Source: Gordius sp. MW1
Lineage: Eukaryota > Nematomorpha > Gordioida > Gordea > Gordiidae
DNA: 64,000 nt
Direction: 5' to 3'
Assembly: GCA_964036665.1 (NCBI GenBank)
Contig: OZ038532.1
Span: forward strand, 9,992,037 to 10,056,036
Shown: positions 12,173 through 23,469 of the stretch, piece by piece
Layout: the number at the start of each line of letters is the position of its first letter
Position numbering within the stretch: position 1 is the stretch's first letter
Translations under genes and position numbers: made by a program
Notes under the pieces: model-generated
What the model saw: only the letters and a program-made list of their open reading frames with translations
Told to the model about the DNA's origin: nothing
Database searches by the model: none

Positions 12173-12180
12173 CTCATGCC
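12173..12180. repeat. 8-bp target site duplication CTCATGCC (left)
   Basis: CTCATGCC directly precedes the left terminal inverted repeat of the hAT element. The identical octamer follows the right end at 17039-17046. Eight-base duplications are the hallmark of hAT insertions. Confidence 0.9.
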
Positions 12181-13493
12181 CAAAGTTGTTATCCGCACTT
12201 CAAAAACCGGTGCCGCACTCGCACATTGAGGAAAATCCGGTGCGCGCACCCGCACATAAAATTTGATTGCACTATAACAAAACAAAACATAGATTAATGT
12301 TCAATGCATAATCTTTATTTTGTCTAATGCAAAAAACTAATGAATTTATTTTAATTATAAAAATAATCGATATACAATAAAATAATAAACATAGCATTTT
12401 ATTCACATTCATGAGTAAAAGCATTTCAAGGTGAAACCCCTTCTTTCACTTAACATTGCCTTGGCTTTGCTGAACATACGTTCTGTAGGAGCACTTGAAG
12501 GTATAGGAGTATTGTATTTGATGAAGAAATTCTTGAGTGAAGTAAATTGTTGGAATATATCCCAAGTTGTATCAGTGGATTTGAGAAAATCCTAAAAAGT
12601 TGTTTTATGTTCTTTTTTATTTATTTCGAAAAAATCATCAAAGTCTTTTCGTTCATAGACTTCTTTTTCTTCCACGCTTGTCGTGATTTGACTTTTAACT
12701 AATCGAATAATTCTTTTTAATATAGGTTTGTTTTCATCTTGATAGCAGCAACTGAAATTCGTGTTAAATAAAGGGTTGAGAATTGCTGCTGCAATAACAT
12801 TATCGTCATATAAATTTGGGAATCTTTTTGAATACAAATAATAATTTAAAGTTTATTATATACATAAGACCTTCTTCCAATCCCTTGTATAATTGCATTC
12901 ATTAATGGTTGGCATATATCTAAATACACAACCTTTTTAACTTTTTTATTAGTACTGTTATTGTTGGTAGAAGATATCCTAATTCAACGGATTTATCTCC
13001 TTCCAATATGCGCAAAGATTTAGCTAATTCCATAACCCATAAATTGATATGTAAATTTATAAACAGCTATTATATCTGCTTATAATGTAAAACTCACTAA
13101 AGAATACTCATGAATAAATACTCTTTCTTCTTCTTTGGACCTAGATAAGCCTATTTCATCAACAGATCATACAAATTTGATTTTTTGGTATCAAGCAATT
13201 TAATAAATTCACAGCCTCATAATAACTATTCCACCTAGTTTTATTTGGGATAATTAAATATATTCCAATTTTCTCTTTATATATATCAGCCAACCGAGTT
13301 GACATATTTTGCTTATTTCACAAATTTTTGCATTTGTTAAATGTAGAACGAAATATTTTTTTAAAATTGTTATTCAAAAATGCTTCCTTGATATCAACAC
13401 TGGCTACCAAATTAAGACAATGACAAGCACAGCGCCCATGTTTTGGCAATTGTTCTGACTCTTCTTCAGGACAATTACTTATTATATCTTCAA

Positions 13494-15549
13494 CTAGCTG
13501 TGCCTGCCAAGCGTTGCTTTGGCTTAGTCCCTATTAGCTAAATAATTAGTAAAAATTAATCTGTAAGAGAGTTTAACATCGCACTTTTTGACCTATAAAA
13601 GTAAAATATACCAAATAAATATTTAAAACGTTGTAAATCTATTCAATCGTTTATAAATGTACCTTTTCCTATTATAAAACTATATAATTAATTATTAAAA
13701 ATATGCTTCTATGATCGACCACGTGATAATAATGGCAAAAATTGCATAATTTAAATTTAATTTAATTTAAATAGTTTGTTAAACCCCAATAATTTTGACC
13801 GTATCCTGTAACATTTATATTATACTTTTAAATAGCTAATTCGAGAAAACTTCAGCCTTGTATGTATGACGTCATTATTGTATATGATGCTATAAATGAA
13901 ACTGGCCGGGAAATGTCCGATATTTTTAAAACGAAAAGGTATTTTAGGAATCTGAAAAAGCTATTTTACCCCTGGCCGCCCTGGGCATCTATGGCTAAAT
14001 TTTCGCGCGAATCGGGTCGGTAGTTTCAGAATTTAACCCTTTTTTAAAAACTAAAAGGAATTTTAGGATTCTGCAAAAGCTATTTTACCCCTGGCCGCCC
14101 TGGGAACCTACGGGTAAAGTTTCGCGCGAATCAGGCCGGTAGTTTCAGAATTTAGCCCTTATCCAGAGTTGTTAAGGTGCGCGCACGTCAAGTGATGGAT
14201 TTGCGGTTGCGCGCACTTTTTTATAACGAAGAGTGAGTGCGGGTGCGCCTACCTGATTAAGTCGGGGCCGGGTGCGCAATTGCGCTCCTGTTTTGCGCAC
14301 ATTAGAAGTTTTACAAGTTATTAATTTATTCGAAGTTGTATTATATCGCATATTTCACAAATTAAATTTCTACTGATTTACTATATATATCATACATCTA
14401 TGTTCCTGGTGGAAAAGATAACAAGGCGGGAAATTGGTTACTATCGAAAGACAATAAAAATATCTAACAGCGATATTTTACATTATTCACGTATTTACTT
14501 TATCAATCAACGATTAATCTTTACACTTTTGAACTCGTCGCTTAATAAATAAACTATAGAAAAACACTAAAACGATTGAAGTTTAATAAGATTTGAAGAT
14601 TAAAAACACAGACAGGTAATTTGATTAAAGAACTACAATAAAATATTTAAATAATGATAATATATTTAATTCAGCGTTTTTTGGTATATTGTCATCTCCC
14701 GTTACTATCTTAATATTTCAAACACTTTTAAACCTATCTTTGCTATCGTAAGCTTAATCACATATAATGATCTAATTACAATTAATTTTCATTAAAATAT
14801 ATTAAATTAGTTAATTAATTTTTATTATTAATTCGTATTATTGTATTGGTTGTCATAGTACTCATCCAATTTTTTACTCTTTTCTTTTCTCACTGCTTAT
14901 ATATAACACTTTAATATGATAGTGAGTTATGGAAATAGAACAATCAAGCATAAATATAGCAAGCACATCATGCATGAAAATTTTTCCATTTCCGAAATAT
15001 GCTAATTTTATTTTGTTATAGTGCAATCAAATTTTATGTGCGGGTGCGAGTGCGCGCACCTTTAATACTGGTGCGAGTGCGCGCACCGGATTTTCCTCAA
15101 TGTGCGAGTGCGAGTGCGGCACCGGTTATTGAAGTGCGTTCTCCAACTCTGCCTTTATCCACATACATACATACACTTTTTAAATATCTAATTCGAGAAA
15201 ACTTCAGCCTTGTATGTATGACGTCATTATTGTATATGATGCTATAAATGAAACTGCTGGCCGGGAAATGTCCGATATTTTTAAAACAAAAAGGTATTTT
15301 AGGAATCTGAAAAAGCTATTTTACCCCTGGCCGCCCTGGGTATCTACGGCTAAATTTTCGCGCGAATCGGGCCGGTAGTTTCAGAATTTAGCCCTTTTAA
15401 AAACTAAAAGGAATTTTAGGATTATGCAAAAGATATTTTACCCCTGACCGCCCTGGGAACCTACGGGTAAAGTTTCGAGCGAATCGGGCCGGTAGTTTCA
15501 GAAATTAGTCCTTATCCACATACATACACTTTACTTTATATATATAGAT
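13494..15549 (+). mobile_element. R1 repeat, copy 1, with duplicated tail, inside the hAT
   Basis: Begins CTAGCTGTGCCTGCCAAGCG and ends in ATACATACACTTT followed by TATATATAGAT. The body contains TAATTCGAGAAAACTTCAGC and TATGACGTCATTATTG. The tail consists of ~100-bp units, each with ACCCCTGGCCGCCCTGGG and a CGCGCGAATC(G/A)GGCCGGTAG core. The unit from about 13835 to the tail is present twice, before and after an inserted hAT MITE. No coding sequence. R1 lies within hAT transposase coding sequence. I do not recognise its class. Elements with this type of start and TATATAGAT end are common in arthropod genomes (knowledge from memory, not a search). Confidence 0.7.
14164..15151 (+). mobile_element. 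Internally deleted hAT derivative (MITE) nested in R1
   Basis: Starts CAGAGTTGTTAAGGTGCGCG and ends (reverse complement) CAGAGTTGGAGAACGCACTT. Flanking octamers CCCTTATC (14156-14163) and CCTTTATC (15152-15159) differ at one base. The interior is the reverse-orientation equivalent of both ends of the parent element: positions 14230-15000 match the reverse complement of about 16390-17000, and 15010-15120 match the reverse complement of 12185-12290. The junction near 15000-15010 joins them, with all transposase sequence deleted. Confidence 0.9.
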
Positions 15550-17044
15550 ATCCACACTCTCTTAATCTTCATCTTGTTCCTGAACATCAGAATGTATTGT
15601 CTCTTCTTCATACACCCTATAACATATGCTTGATTTTTTTAAGAAAAAATTATTACCTAAAGGCTTTTACAAAATTGGATCCATTGTAATGGTTTGAACA
15701 ACTTTGTTGTGAATTTTGAATTGCTTATGTACATCAATGATGTTCTTAGCAATCACATCATAAGTTTGCTTTTCTTGTATCCTTTTAAGACACAATCCAG
15801 TTGATTTTCTCTCTAAGGTGCTTTGATTAATCCTAAGCTTAAATAAGCTCTAAATAAATTAGAGTATTAAAATATTAGACTTTTTATAAATCATTACCTT
15901 CTACCAGTCCTCCAGCAGTCAGCTGTTGTAACTCAGCACTATGCATTTCTTCTTTGATTTTAGCAATTAACTTATTGAACCTACAAGTGAGTCTAGATGT
16001 CAATGTCTATCGACACATGACATCAACAGGAGATTTTGAGAGAGCACTTAGTAGCTTTCTAAAGGATGGATTATCCACAATTGAAAGAGGCTGAATTGTG
16101 TTGATGACATAATTCACCAAGGCTTCTTCCCGACTTACCTCTTTAATAAAGTTTACAATATTCTGATTAGATTTATCTACGACTTTCTTTTTCTTATTAT
16201 CATTTGTAAACTTTTGTAATGTACTATGAATTCTCTATAAATTTTTTATTTACTTAATTATTAAATAAAAATAAGTAACAAGATTACCTTTAGATGCCAG
16301 TGAAATTGAAACAAGATCTAGAAGAAGTCTTGAGTTTGGCATTGCATAAAAGACCTTGCACCTCAAAATTAAGTTTATTATGCTGATTTATTTTTAAGTT
16401 TAAACATATTAGCATATTTTGGAAATGGAAAAATTTTCATGCATGATGTGCTTGCTACATTTATGCTTGACTCTTCTATTTCCATAACTCACTATCATAT
16501 TAAAGTGTTATATATAAGCAGTGAGAATAGAAAAGAGTAAAAAATTGGATAAGGAGTCCTAAGACAACCAATTTAATAATACAAATTAATAATTAAAATT
16601 AATTAACAAATTTAATATATTTTAATGAAAATTAATTGTAATTAGATCATTATATGTGATTAAACTTACGATAGCAAAGATAGGTTTAAAAATGTTTGAA
16701 ATATTAAGATAGTAATGGGAGATGACAATATTCCAAAAAAACGCTGAATCATTCTTTAAATATTTTATTGTATGATAAAGTAAATAGGTGAATAATGTGA
16801 AATATCGCGGTTAGATTATTTTATTGTCTATCGATAGTAACCAATTTCCCGCCTTGTTATCTTCTCCACGAGGTACATAGATGTATGTTATATATAGAAA
16901 ATCAGTAGAAATTAATTTGTGAAATATTCGATATAATACAATTTCTAATAAATTCTAAAACTCTTAATGTGCGCAAAACAGGAGCGCAATTGCGCACCCG
17001 CACCGACTTAATCAGGTGCGCGCACTTTAACAACTCTGCTCATG

Positions 17045-17215
17045 CCCATGGGCGTTACCAGCATTGGAATTAGAGGGTGGCAATAATGATTAAAGGAGGT
17101 GTATAATCATTATTTTAAAATTTTAGCCATAATTTTAATAAATTTCAACAAATTTTTGGAATTAGAGCATGGCAGCCGGCCCTTTCGGTCCCCCATTTGC
17201 TAAGCTTGTTTAGAT
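17045..17215 (+). mobile_element. GGCGTAGCC-family MITE copy, degenerate
   Basis: Reads CATGGGCGTTACCAGCATTG, a GGTGGCAATAATGATT block, TTTTAGCCATAATTTTAATA, and a right end that has decayed to CCCCCATTTGCTAAGC. Its left end abuts the right target duplication of the hAT element. Confidence 0.65.
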
Positions 17216-18900
17216 ATAAAAATACACTTCCTTCCTACCCACAAATAAGTCTAATAATAAAGATGTCGAACCATTGATAAATATCATGCGATCCAAAAGG
17301 TTTGAATTTTTGTTATTCATTCAGATTTTATGTTACTTTTTTAAAATTTGCTGGAGATTTTAGCACATGGGCCCACACTCTTTAAACTATGACAGACGCA
17401 TAGCCAAGATTTTCTCAAGGTGGAGGGGAAGCTGCGAAATATTTTTTAAACTATTTTATTTGCAATTAAAAATAAAAACTAAACAACCAAAATATCGGGC
17501 CCCCTCAGACTAGGGTGGAGCAGGCAACTGTATAAATTAAGATATTCAAGTAGAACCCGGCGGGCACCATAACAATTTAACTATTTTTTGTCACATTTTA
17601 TTTAAAAAAATTCGAGAATAATCAAACATTTTAGTGATTTAAAATCATCATTTTGATTACGGCAGTTCGGATAGCACTAATGAATTGGACATTTGCAGGG
17701 TTTGGGCTGGCACTGGCGAGCAATTTAGTTATCAAAACGTGATCGGTTATGGCAGAAAAATTTAGAAAATAATGATCAAGGATAAAGGTATTAATTTTGG
17801 GTTTAGAATGTGGAACGTTATAATACCTAGTCATTTGAATTTTCATTTGCCCAGTGATTGTCAATGATTTTACCTGAAGAAGGAGCATTATTTATGTTTT
17901 GTCAATATTGCGAATTCATTCCATAGATGTCTTGACTTGACATCCTATTTTTTGAATAAGCCTTTATCTCTTGGATATGAAAAAAGTGCGATATGATGCA
18001 TGTTGTGTTACAAAGACATAAAAGTGTCATCAAAGCTTTTTACCGAACATTTAATTTAAAAATTAAAATTAATATATAAGCCTTTAAGATATTTATAGGC
18101 GTCTTAGTTTTTAATCCGACTAAATACTTTTAATTAATTTAATATTTTATTTAAATCAAATTTTTTTAATTTTTGCGGGGGGGGGGCTTGGCTACTTCAC
18201 TGATCTACATCAGTGTTTATAACTATAGGTGAGACGTTTCCATCTGCATCATTGATCTAGATGGATTAAATATTTTTATATAGAATAGGATTGATGACCA
18301 TAAATGATATTTATTTGTTAGTCAATGCTTAACTATGTTTAAATATGCAATGTTATGTCTATATATATGCTCTAGCATCCTAAAAAAATTAACTCTAGTA
18401 TTTATAACAATTGAAATATATATGAAATTAATTATTATATTAAACATAATCGTTTAATTAGCTATATACTAGCAAAGGGAGGGTCTAGTGTTTTCACGAG
18501 AAAAATATGTTCAATTAAGTTTCTCTTTATAGGAATTTGCACAGTCATGTTTGGCATTATTATAATGGTAAAGAATATGTTTTTTTTACGAAAATTCAAT
18601 CCAAAAAATTGTATACATTCTCTCAGATGTTTATGTTTTAAAATCTTTTATACCACTATAATATAATAATTCTATTTATTTAAATTTATTTATTAAACAA
18701 ATTTTTGCCAAAAGGGGGAGGGGAGTTTCCCGCCCCCCCCCTCCTTTGGCTACGCGCCTGAACAATGATAAATGGCAGCCTTTTTAAATACTTAGTCCTA
18801 TTTATATTTTATTTATAAAAATGTCCGCCATCTGTCGTTTTAAAATGTCAAAAGGGATTTAATATAGAATCTAAGCATTAGTCCCATTCAATATTATGTG
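17216..18900. other. AT-rich DNA, no recognised gene, MITE remnant at its end
   Basis: Only a minus-strand ORF of 85 codons (17888-17631) is present. It shows no recognised motif and I do not call it. Poly-G at 18178-18187. At 18700-18765 a GGGGGAGGGG/CCCCCCCCTCC block followed by TTTGGCTACGCGCCTG is the right end of a GGCGTAGCC-family MITE. Confidence 0.45.
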
Positions 18901-18929
18901 CTATTATTAGTTTTATTATTTTGCGTTAG

Positions 18930-20262
18930 ATCTTTAAAGAGATTATACAGGAATTGAACCCACCGAATGAAAATATTGACAAGAAGAAGGAAACACGGAT
19001 AAGGAAAGTCGGGATGAAATCGACTTTTATCTCAAACATTTGCCACGCTCTATGCTTAATTTGTATTTAGGTGGGTAGAACAAATCAGCCAGATAATTTT
19101 GAAGATAAAGACGGGTTTAAATGGACCTACAACGATGTAGTATTTAAGCCACACTGTTGTGTGATTCTTATGAAAATGTTATATACAACTAGATAGTTTT
19201 AGAACATTGAGAAGATTGCTAGAACAATTTTTCTCAATTGACATTATTTTATATGATGTAGATATGAGCAATATATATCAAAACTACGCAACCACTATCT
19301 TAATTATCAGCAAATTTAACATTTACATTTTAATTCTTTTTAACTGGTTACTTGTCTCCCAAAAATGTCAAAAATTTTGGAAGATTAAGGCTAATTATTA
19401 AAACAAAATGGTGTCCAAAGGTCAGCGCAGCTATCGCTTTCAGGGGATAACAAAATATCTCCATCTATCAGACAACTCAATACTAGTCCAAAGACAGATT
19501 TTGAAGCTTCGAGGTTTCTGGGATATTTTAAAATGAAAGATAAGCAACTATAAATATTGCTATTCATCCGATTATTCAATGGATGAATTCATGGTCCCTT
19601 AATATGGACACCATATAGCAAAGCAATTTATAAAAGGCAAGCCTTTTAGATTTGGCTTTAAAACAGGATGTGCGGCCACTAAAGGCAATATTGTTTTGGA
19701 ACCGTACCAAGGGGCCAAGTTTTCGTTGGTGAAGCATAAGGAAAGGGATTGGGAGGAGCCGTCACACTTGACTTAGCTGAAAATTGCCATTGGATTTGTC
19801 CCTTACAATTTTATTTTGATAATTTTTTTACAAGCACCAAATTAATAAATTGTCTTTCAGGTATACATGTCGGCGCTACATGTACAGGGCGTGTAAATCG
19901 TATTAAACACTAATCGACATCAAATCTGGAAAAAGAAAGAGGTTCATTTTTAAAAAGAATACGAGCAGCGTCATGGCAGTACGTAACACGATAATAGCAT
20001 TGTGACATTGCTATTGAATTATAATGGTGTTACGCCTATTCCAAATATTGGAAGAATCACAACATTTTAAAAACCTAGAAAAAGAATATTGGTTCAATGT
20101 TCGTTAATGGAAAAGATGTATAATGAATTTATGGGCGGCATAGATCGCTTTCAGAATTTGGATGCTACAAGAATATCTTTTTGGGGCAGAAAGCAGTACA
20201 TCCTGTTATTCGCCTTTGGATTGGTTGCCCCATGTCAAAATGTCTAGCAACTTTATTTTCTT
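18930..20262 (+). pseudogene. piggyBac transposase pseudogene
   Basis: Plus-strand frames, broken by stops and shifts, read the piggyBac DDD domain: MDEFMVP followed by KQFIKGKPFRFGFKTGCAAT near 19580-19680, then an EPYQGAKFS block, a FDNFFTS-like segment after it, STNRHQIWKKKEVH, LLLNYNGVTPIPNIGR near 20010-20050, and MEKMYNEFMGGIDRFQNLDA with ISFWGRKQYILLFAF near 20110-20215. These correspond in order to the conserved blocks of piggyBac/PGBD transposases. The 5' part (18930-19400) is too decayed to read. The 3' end is cut by the hAT relic starting at 20267. Confidence 0.8.
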
Positions 20263-20767
20263 AACTAGTGGCATAGCTAGAAGGGGGAAGGGGGCCGGCC
20301 CCCCCCCCCAAGAGCAAAAACCCGTCCCCATGGCCCCCCCCAAGGGAAAATTCTTGGGCCCCTGGGCCCATTAAGCCATTTTTTTATTTTATCTTAATTA
20401 AGAAAAAATATGAAGATTATAATTATTTGTTTTTGAATATTTAATTATAATATAAAGCTCAAATATTTGTTTAATAAATGCAATTTTCAACGGTCAAAGC
20501 CTGATATTAAACTTTATATGGTATTAGAAATGAGGATCACTATCAAATTCTTTATAATAAGGCGAAAGATTTAGCTTTAATTTTTGATTTAGCACCTTCT
20601 AAACGTATTAAAAAACCAAAAAAGTATGACACTTTTTACTCTTTTGCTAAATTCATCAATTGATTTAAAATTGGTTTATATTATCCTATCATCAATAGAA
20701 TAATAGCAGAATTAAACATAAGATTTTCGGAAAATAATTGTAATTTATATAGGTCTTTAGAAGGTTT

Positions 20768-20937
20768 CATAGGCGTAGCCAGTATTTGAATTAGAGGGGA
20801 GGGCAATAATGATTTAGGGAGGGGCAAAATGATTATTTTTTCAAATTTCAGCCATAATTTTAATAAATTTCAACAATTTTTTTGATTTAGATGGGGGCGG
20901 CCACTCCTCCCTGTCCCCCCCCTTGGCTACGCCCATG
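20768..20937 (+). mobile_element. GGCGTAGCC-family MITE, best-defined copy (170 bp)
   Basis: Ends CATAGGCGTAGCCAG and (reverse complement) CATGGGCGTAGCCAAGG. Flanked by perfect octamer duplications GAAGGTTT (20760-20767 and 20938-20945). The insertion interrupts the ZMYM-type transposase frame exactly at the codons for SLEGF, and removing element plus one octamer restores continuity. Eight-base duplications and short TIRs place the family with hAT MITEs. Core: GGGCAATAATGATTTAGGG and CAGCCATAATTTTAATAAAT. Confidence 0.93.
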
Positions 20938-21063
20938 GAAGGTTTAAACCCTTCATCCCCTTTTTTTTGCGATAAATCTCTTTTATCAGAAATTAACCAT
21001 TATGAATTAAAACTGCAAGATGCCGAAATAATAATGGCAAAAAATTATGTAATATATTATAAT

Positions 21064-23469
21064 TAGTGATGAGGAAAAACCGAGAAAAATCTCGGTCTCG
21101 AAAATTTGAAAAATGAAGTCGAGATCGAGACGGGATTTTCTCGGCGAAATCTCGACTTTTTATTAATCGTTAGATTTTAGTAAATTATGGTGTATTTTAA
21201 TTTGCATGATTTACATTTAAGGTATTAAGTGTAGATCAATATGTATGGAACTATGTATTTTTGCAAAAAATTTAAAATTTGGCAATCACTTACCTAAGTA
21301 TGGTTGACCCTTAGGTTATGTGAATAACTTTATAATATATTTATCACATATTTGTATCCATAGCATTATTAAATATTACAAAATTTTAGGCTTAGAATGA
21401 GTTATGATGAAATAGTAAATATTACTATAGAGCATATTTGAATTTTGCAGTTAATCATCCTGCATGATGCGGTAAATATAAATTGGTGGTAAATCAGTTT
21501 GAATAATTAAACAAGTTAAGCTAAGGTGGCTCGAGTTATTTGAGCACCCGCCTGACAATTTTAAAAGTACAATAGAGTATTTAATGACATCGTAATAAAT
21601 TAAATATTAAATCATGAGTTTTCTAGAAGTCTTTATGCTTCAACTAATAGTATACCTCCCAAATTTTTGAACCTTAAGAAGCAATATGTGAATTAGAGGT
21701 GTGCACGGCTCAATCCGATCCGTCCGAACTCGGATCGGATCAACATTTTAATTTTGGAAGTCGGATTGGATCGGATCAACATTTTATTTAAGTCGGATCG
21801 GATTTTCAAATTTAAAATAAACAAATAAGTTCTAATTAATTAATAATTTTTAGTATACCTTTTTATAATTATCTTTGCATTCTTTTTTTACTTTACCATT
21901 TTTGATGCCCAATACCACCTCTCACCTTACTTACCCTAATATATTTATCAGTATTTCTTCCCTAGCGTTTTTCCCTAGCTAGACTTTCTTAATTGGCGAG
22001 AAAGGAGCTAGTGTCAATGATAAATCAGCATCTCCCGTTTCCTTTTTAGCACACGCATCTCTTTCTATCTCAACTCAACTTAACTCAACTCCGAAAATTA
22101 TCAATCACAATATCCCCTTTCTTTAAAACACACGCGTAGCTCCTTTCCCCGAATTAAACCAGAAAATTTAAATTCTTTATTATTTTTATATGATAATATG
22201 GAATTAGTCAAATAAAATTTAATATTTATTTCAGGTCTATTAAAATTGCTATACCTTATTTTTTTGTATTTTGAATTTAATCATCAATAAAAAGTTCTAC
22301 GTGAAATTTTAATTTAAAAATTTCGGATCGGAACGGATCGTATTTAGATTTTAAAAAACTCAGATCGGATCGGATTTAGATTTTAAAAAACTCGGATCGG
22401 ATCGAATAAATATAAAATTTATCAAAAACCCCTCGGCTCGGATCGGATCAAAAAAATTTGATCCGTGCACACCTCTAATGTGAATGCATAATTTTGTCAT
22501 ATGCATTACTTTTCACAATATAAGCTGGGTTGGCAGGTTACTATAATTTCTATAATTGTGCAATATAAAATAAATACAGGAATCTATACTGTACTAGATA
22601 AATTACTATTTAATGGCAAAGTTAGATTAGAATGTAATTAATTAGAATACAAATTTAATTATAATGATTTTGTCATAAAATTAAATACGTGCACTTTAAC
22701 TTAAAGTTTAAAACCTTATGTTCTTAATCCTTTAATAATTCTGCTTTAATTGTTGGTTTTACTACGTTTTCATATGTGCAACTAATTATCAATTCTGTAA
22801 ATAATAATATTTTCATTCAAAGTCACTCGCAGTTTGTGGTTTATAACGTTATAGTAAACATGCAATAAAATCCATGGACTATAAATGATGATGGTAATAT
22901 CAATGGACTTAAACGTTTGCCTTAAATATGTTAAGGTCTACTTTGAAGCTTTAAAGGGTTAATAAAGGATCTCAATTTACTCAATTATGCAACTAAGTCA
23001 ACTATAAGCGAACTTATAACTTTCTAAGTCTCTTTATAGTTGACAAACACAGTGAATTTGAAAAATGATATAATTTTCTAGAACAATAAAATGTAGTTAT
23101 TTATAATTTAAATTTATTAGATTTTTAGTCTGCACTTTCCATGGAAAATGTTGTCTTTATGGATTGATTCTTATCTTGATAGTCAATAAGATGTCGTGTC
23201 CCGCTAAATTTGTAAAAAATTTTGTGTATTAAAGTTTTTCAAAAAATATAAAAGTTTGCCATTTGGATTTTTTAACAGTTATGAAATATTTTTAATAAAA
23301 CAGGAGAAATTTTTATTCCGTATATATTTTTTCAAAAAAGTCGAGACGAGAATTTTCGTCGAGACGAGACCGAGATTTTTCTAGACCGAGACGAGATCGA
23401 AATTTTTATAATCGCTCCCGAGACGAGACGAGATTTTGTTTCCGAGACCGAGACGAGATCGAAACACTA
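21064..23469 (+). mobile_element. R2, hAT-like non-autonomous element, copy 1
   Basis: Begins TAGTGATGAGGAAAAACCGAG-like and ends GAGATCGAAACACTA. Flanked by perfect octamers ATTATAAT (21056-21063 and 23470-23477). Both ends carry dense CGAGACGAGA/TCTCG repeats (21070-21165 and 23340-23465). The 2.4-kb interior is AT-rich and non-coding, with blocks shared with copy 2 at 54882-56547, including GAGCACCCGCCTGAC. It is inserted in the ZMYM-type hAT transposase and itself contains R3. Confidence 0.92.
21694..22477. mobile_element. R3, hAT-like non-autonomous element nested in R2
   Basis: Left end TAGAGGTGTGCACGG, right end CCGTGCACACCTCTA: a perfect 15-base inverted repeat. Flanked by identical octamers ATGTGAAT (21686-21693 and 22478-22485). 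Both subterminal regions carry CGGATCGGATC repeats. Non-coding. The equivalent position in R2 copy 2 (about 55580) has a single ATGTGAAT and no insertion, an empty site that fixes the boundaries. Confidence 0.95.

Larger units (their letters stand above)
12181..17038 (-). mobile_element. ZBED-type hAT transposon, complete ends, interrupted by other elements
   Basis: Left end CAAAGTTGTTATCCGCAC and right end (reverse complement) CAGAGTTGTTAAAGTGCGCG form the TIR, flanked by perfect CTCATGCC duplications. Subterminal blocks rich in GTGCGCGCAC follow at both ends. The minus strand carries transposase fragments. At about 16340-15600 is N-terminal sequence. At 13490-13320 is KHGRCACHCLNLVASVD, the conserved Cys-His-Leu-Asn-Leu-Val segment. 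At 12837-12592 is FPNLYDDNVIAAAILNPLF, and at 12590-12430 YNTPIPSSAPTERMFSKAKA, the C-terminal dimerisation motif. An R1 repeat (13494-15549) splits the coding region and several stops are present, so the copy is dead. Insertion occurred in a CTCATGCC site next to a degenerate MITE at 17045. Confidence 0.9.

Noticed and set aside
14999-15247. 82-codon plus ORF with RVRVRAP repeats
   Set aside because: Translation of the GTGCGAGTGC repeats in the hAT MITE end; no real protein.
17631-17888. 85-codon minus-strand ORF
   Set aside because: No recognisable motif, no supporting splice or promoter signals, isolated in repeat-rich DNA; could be chance.
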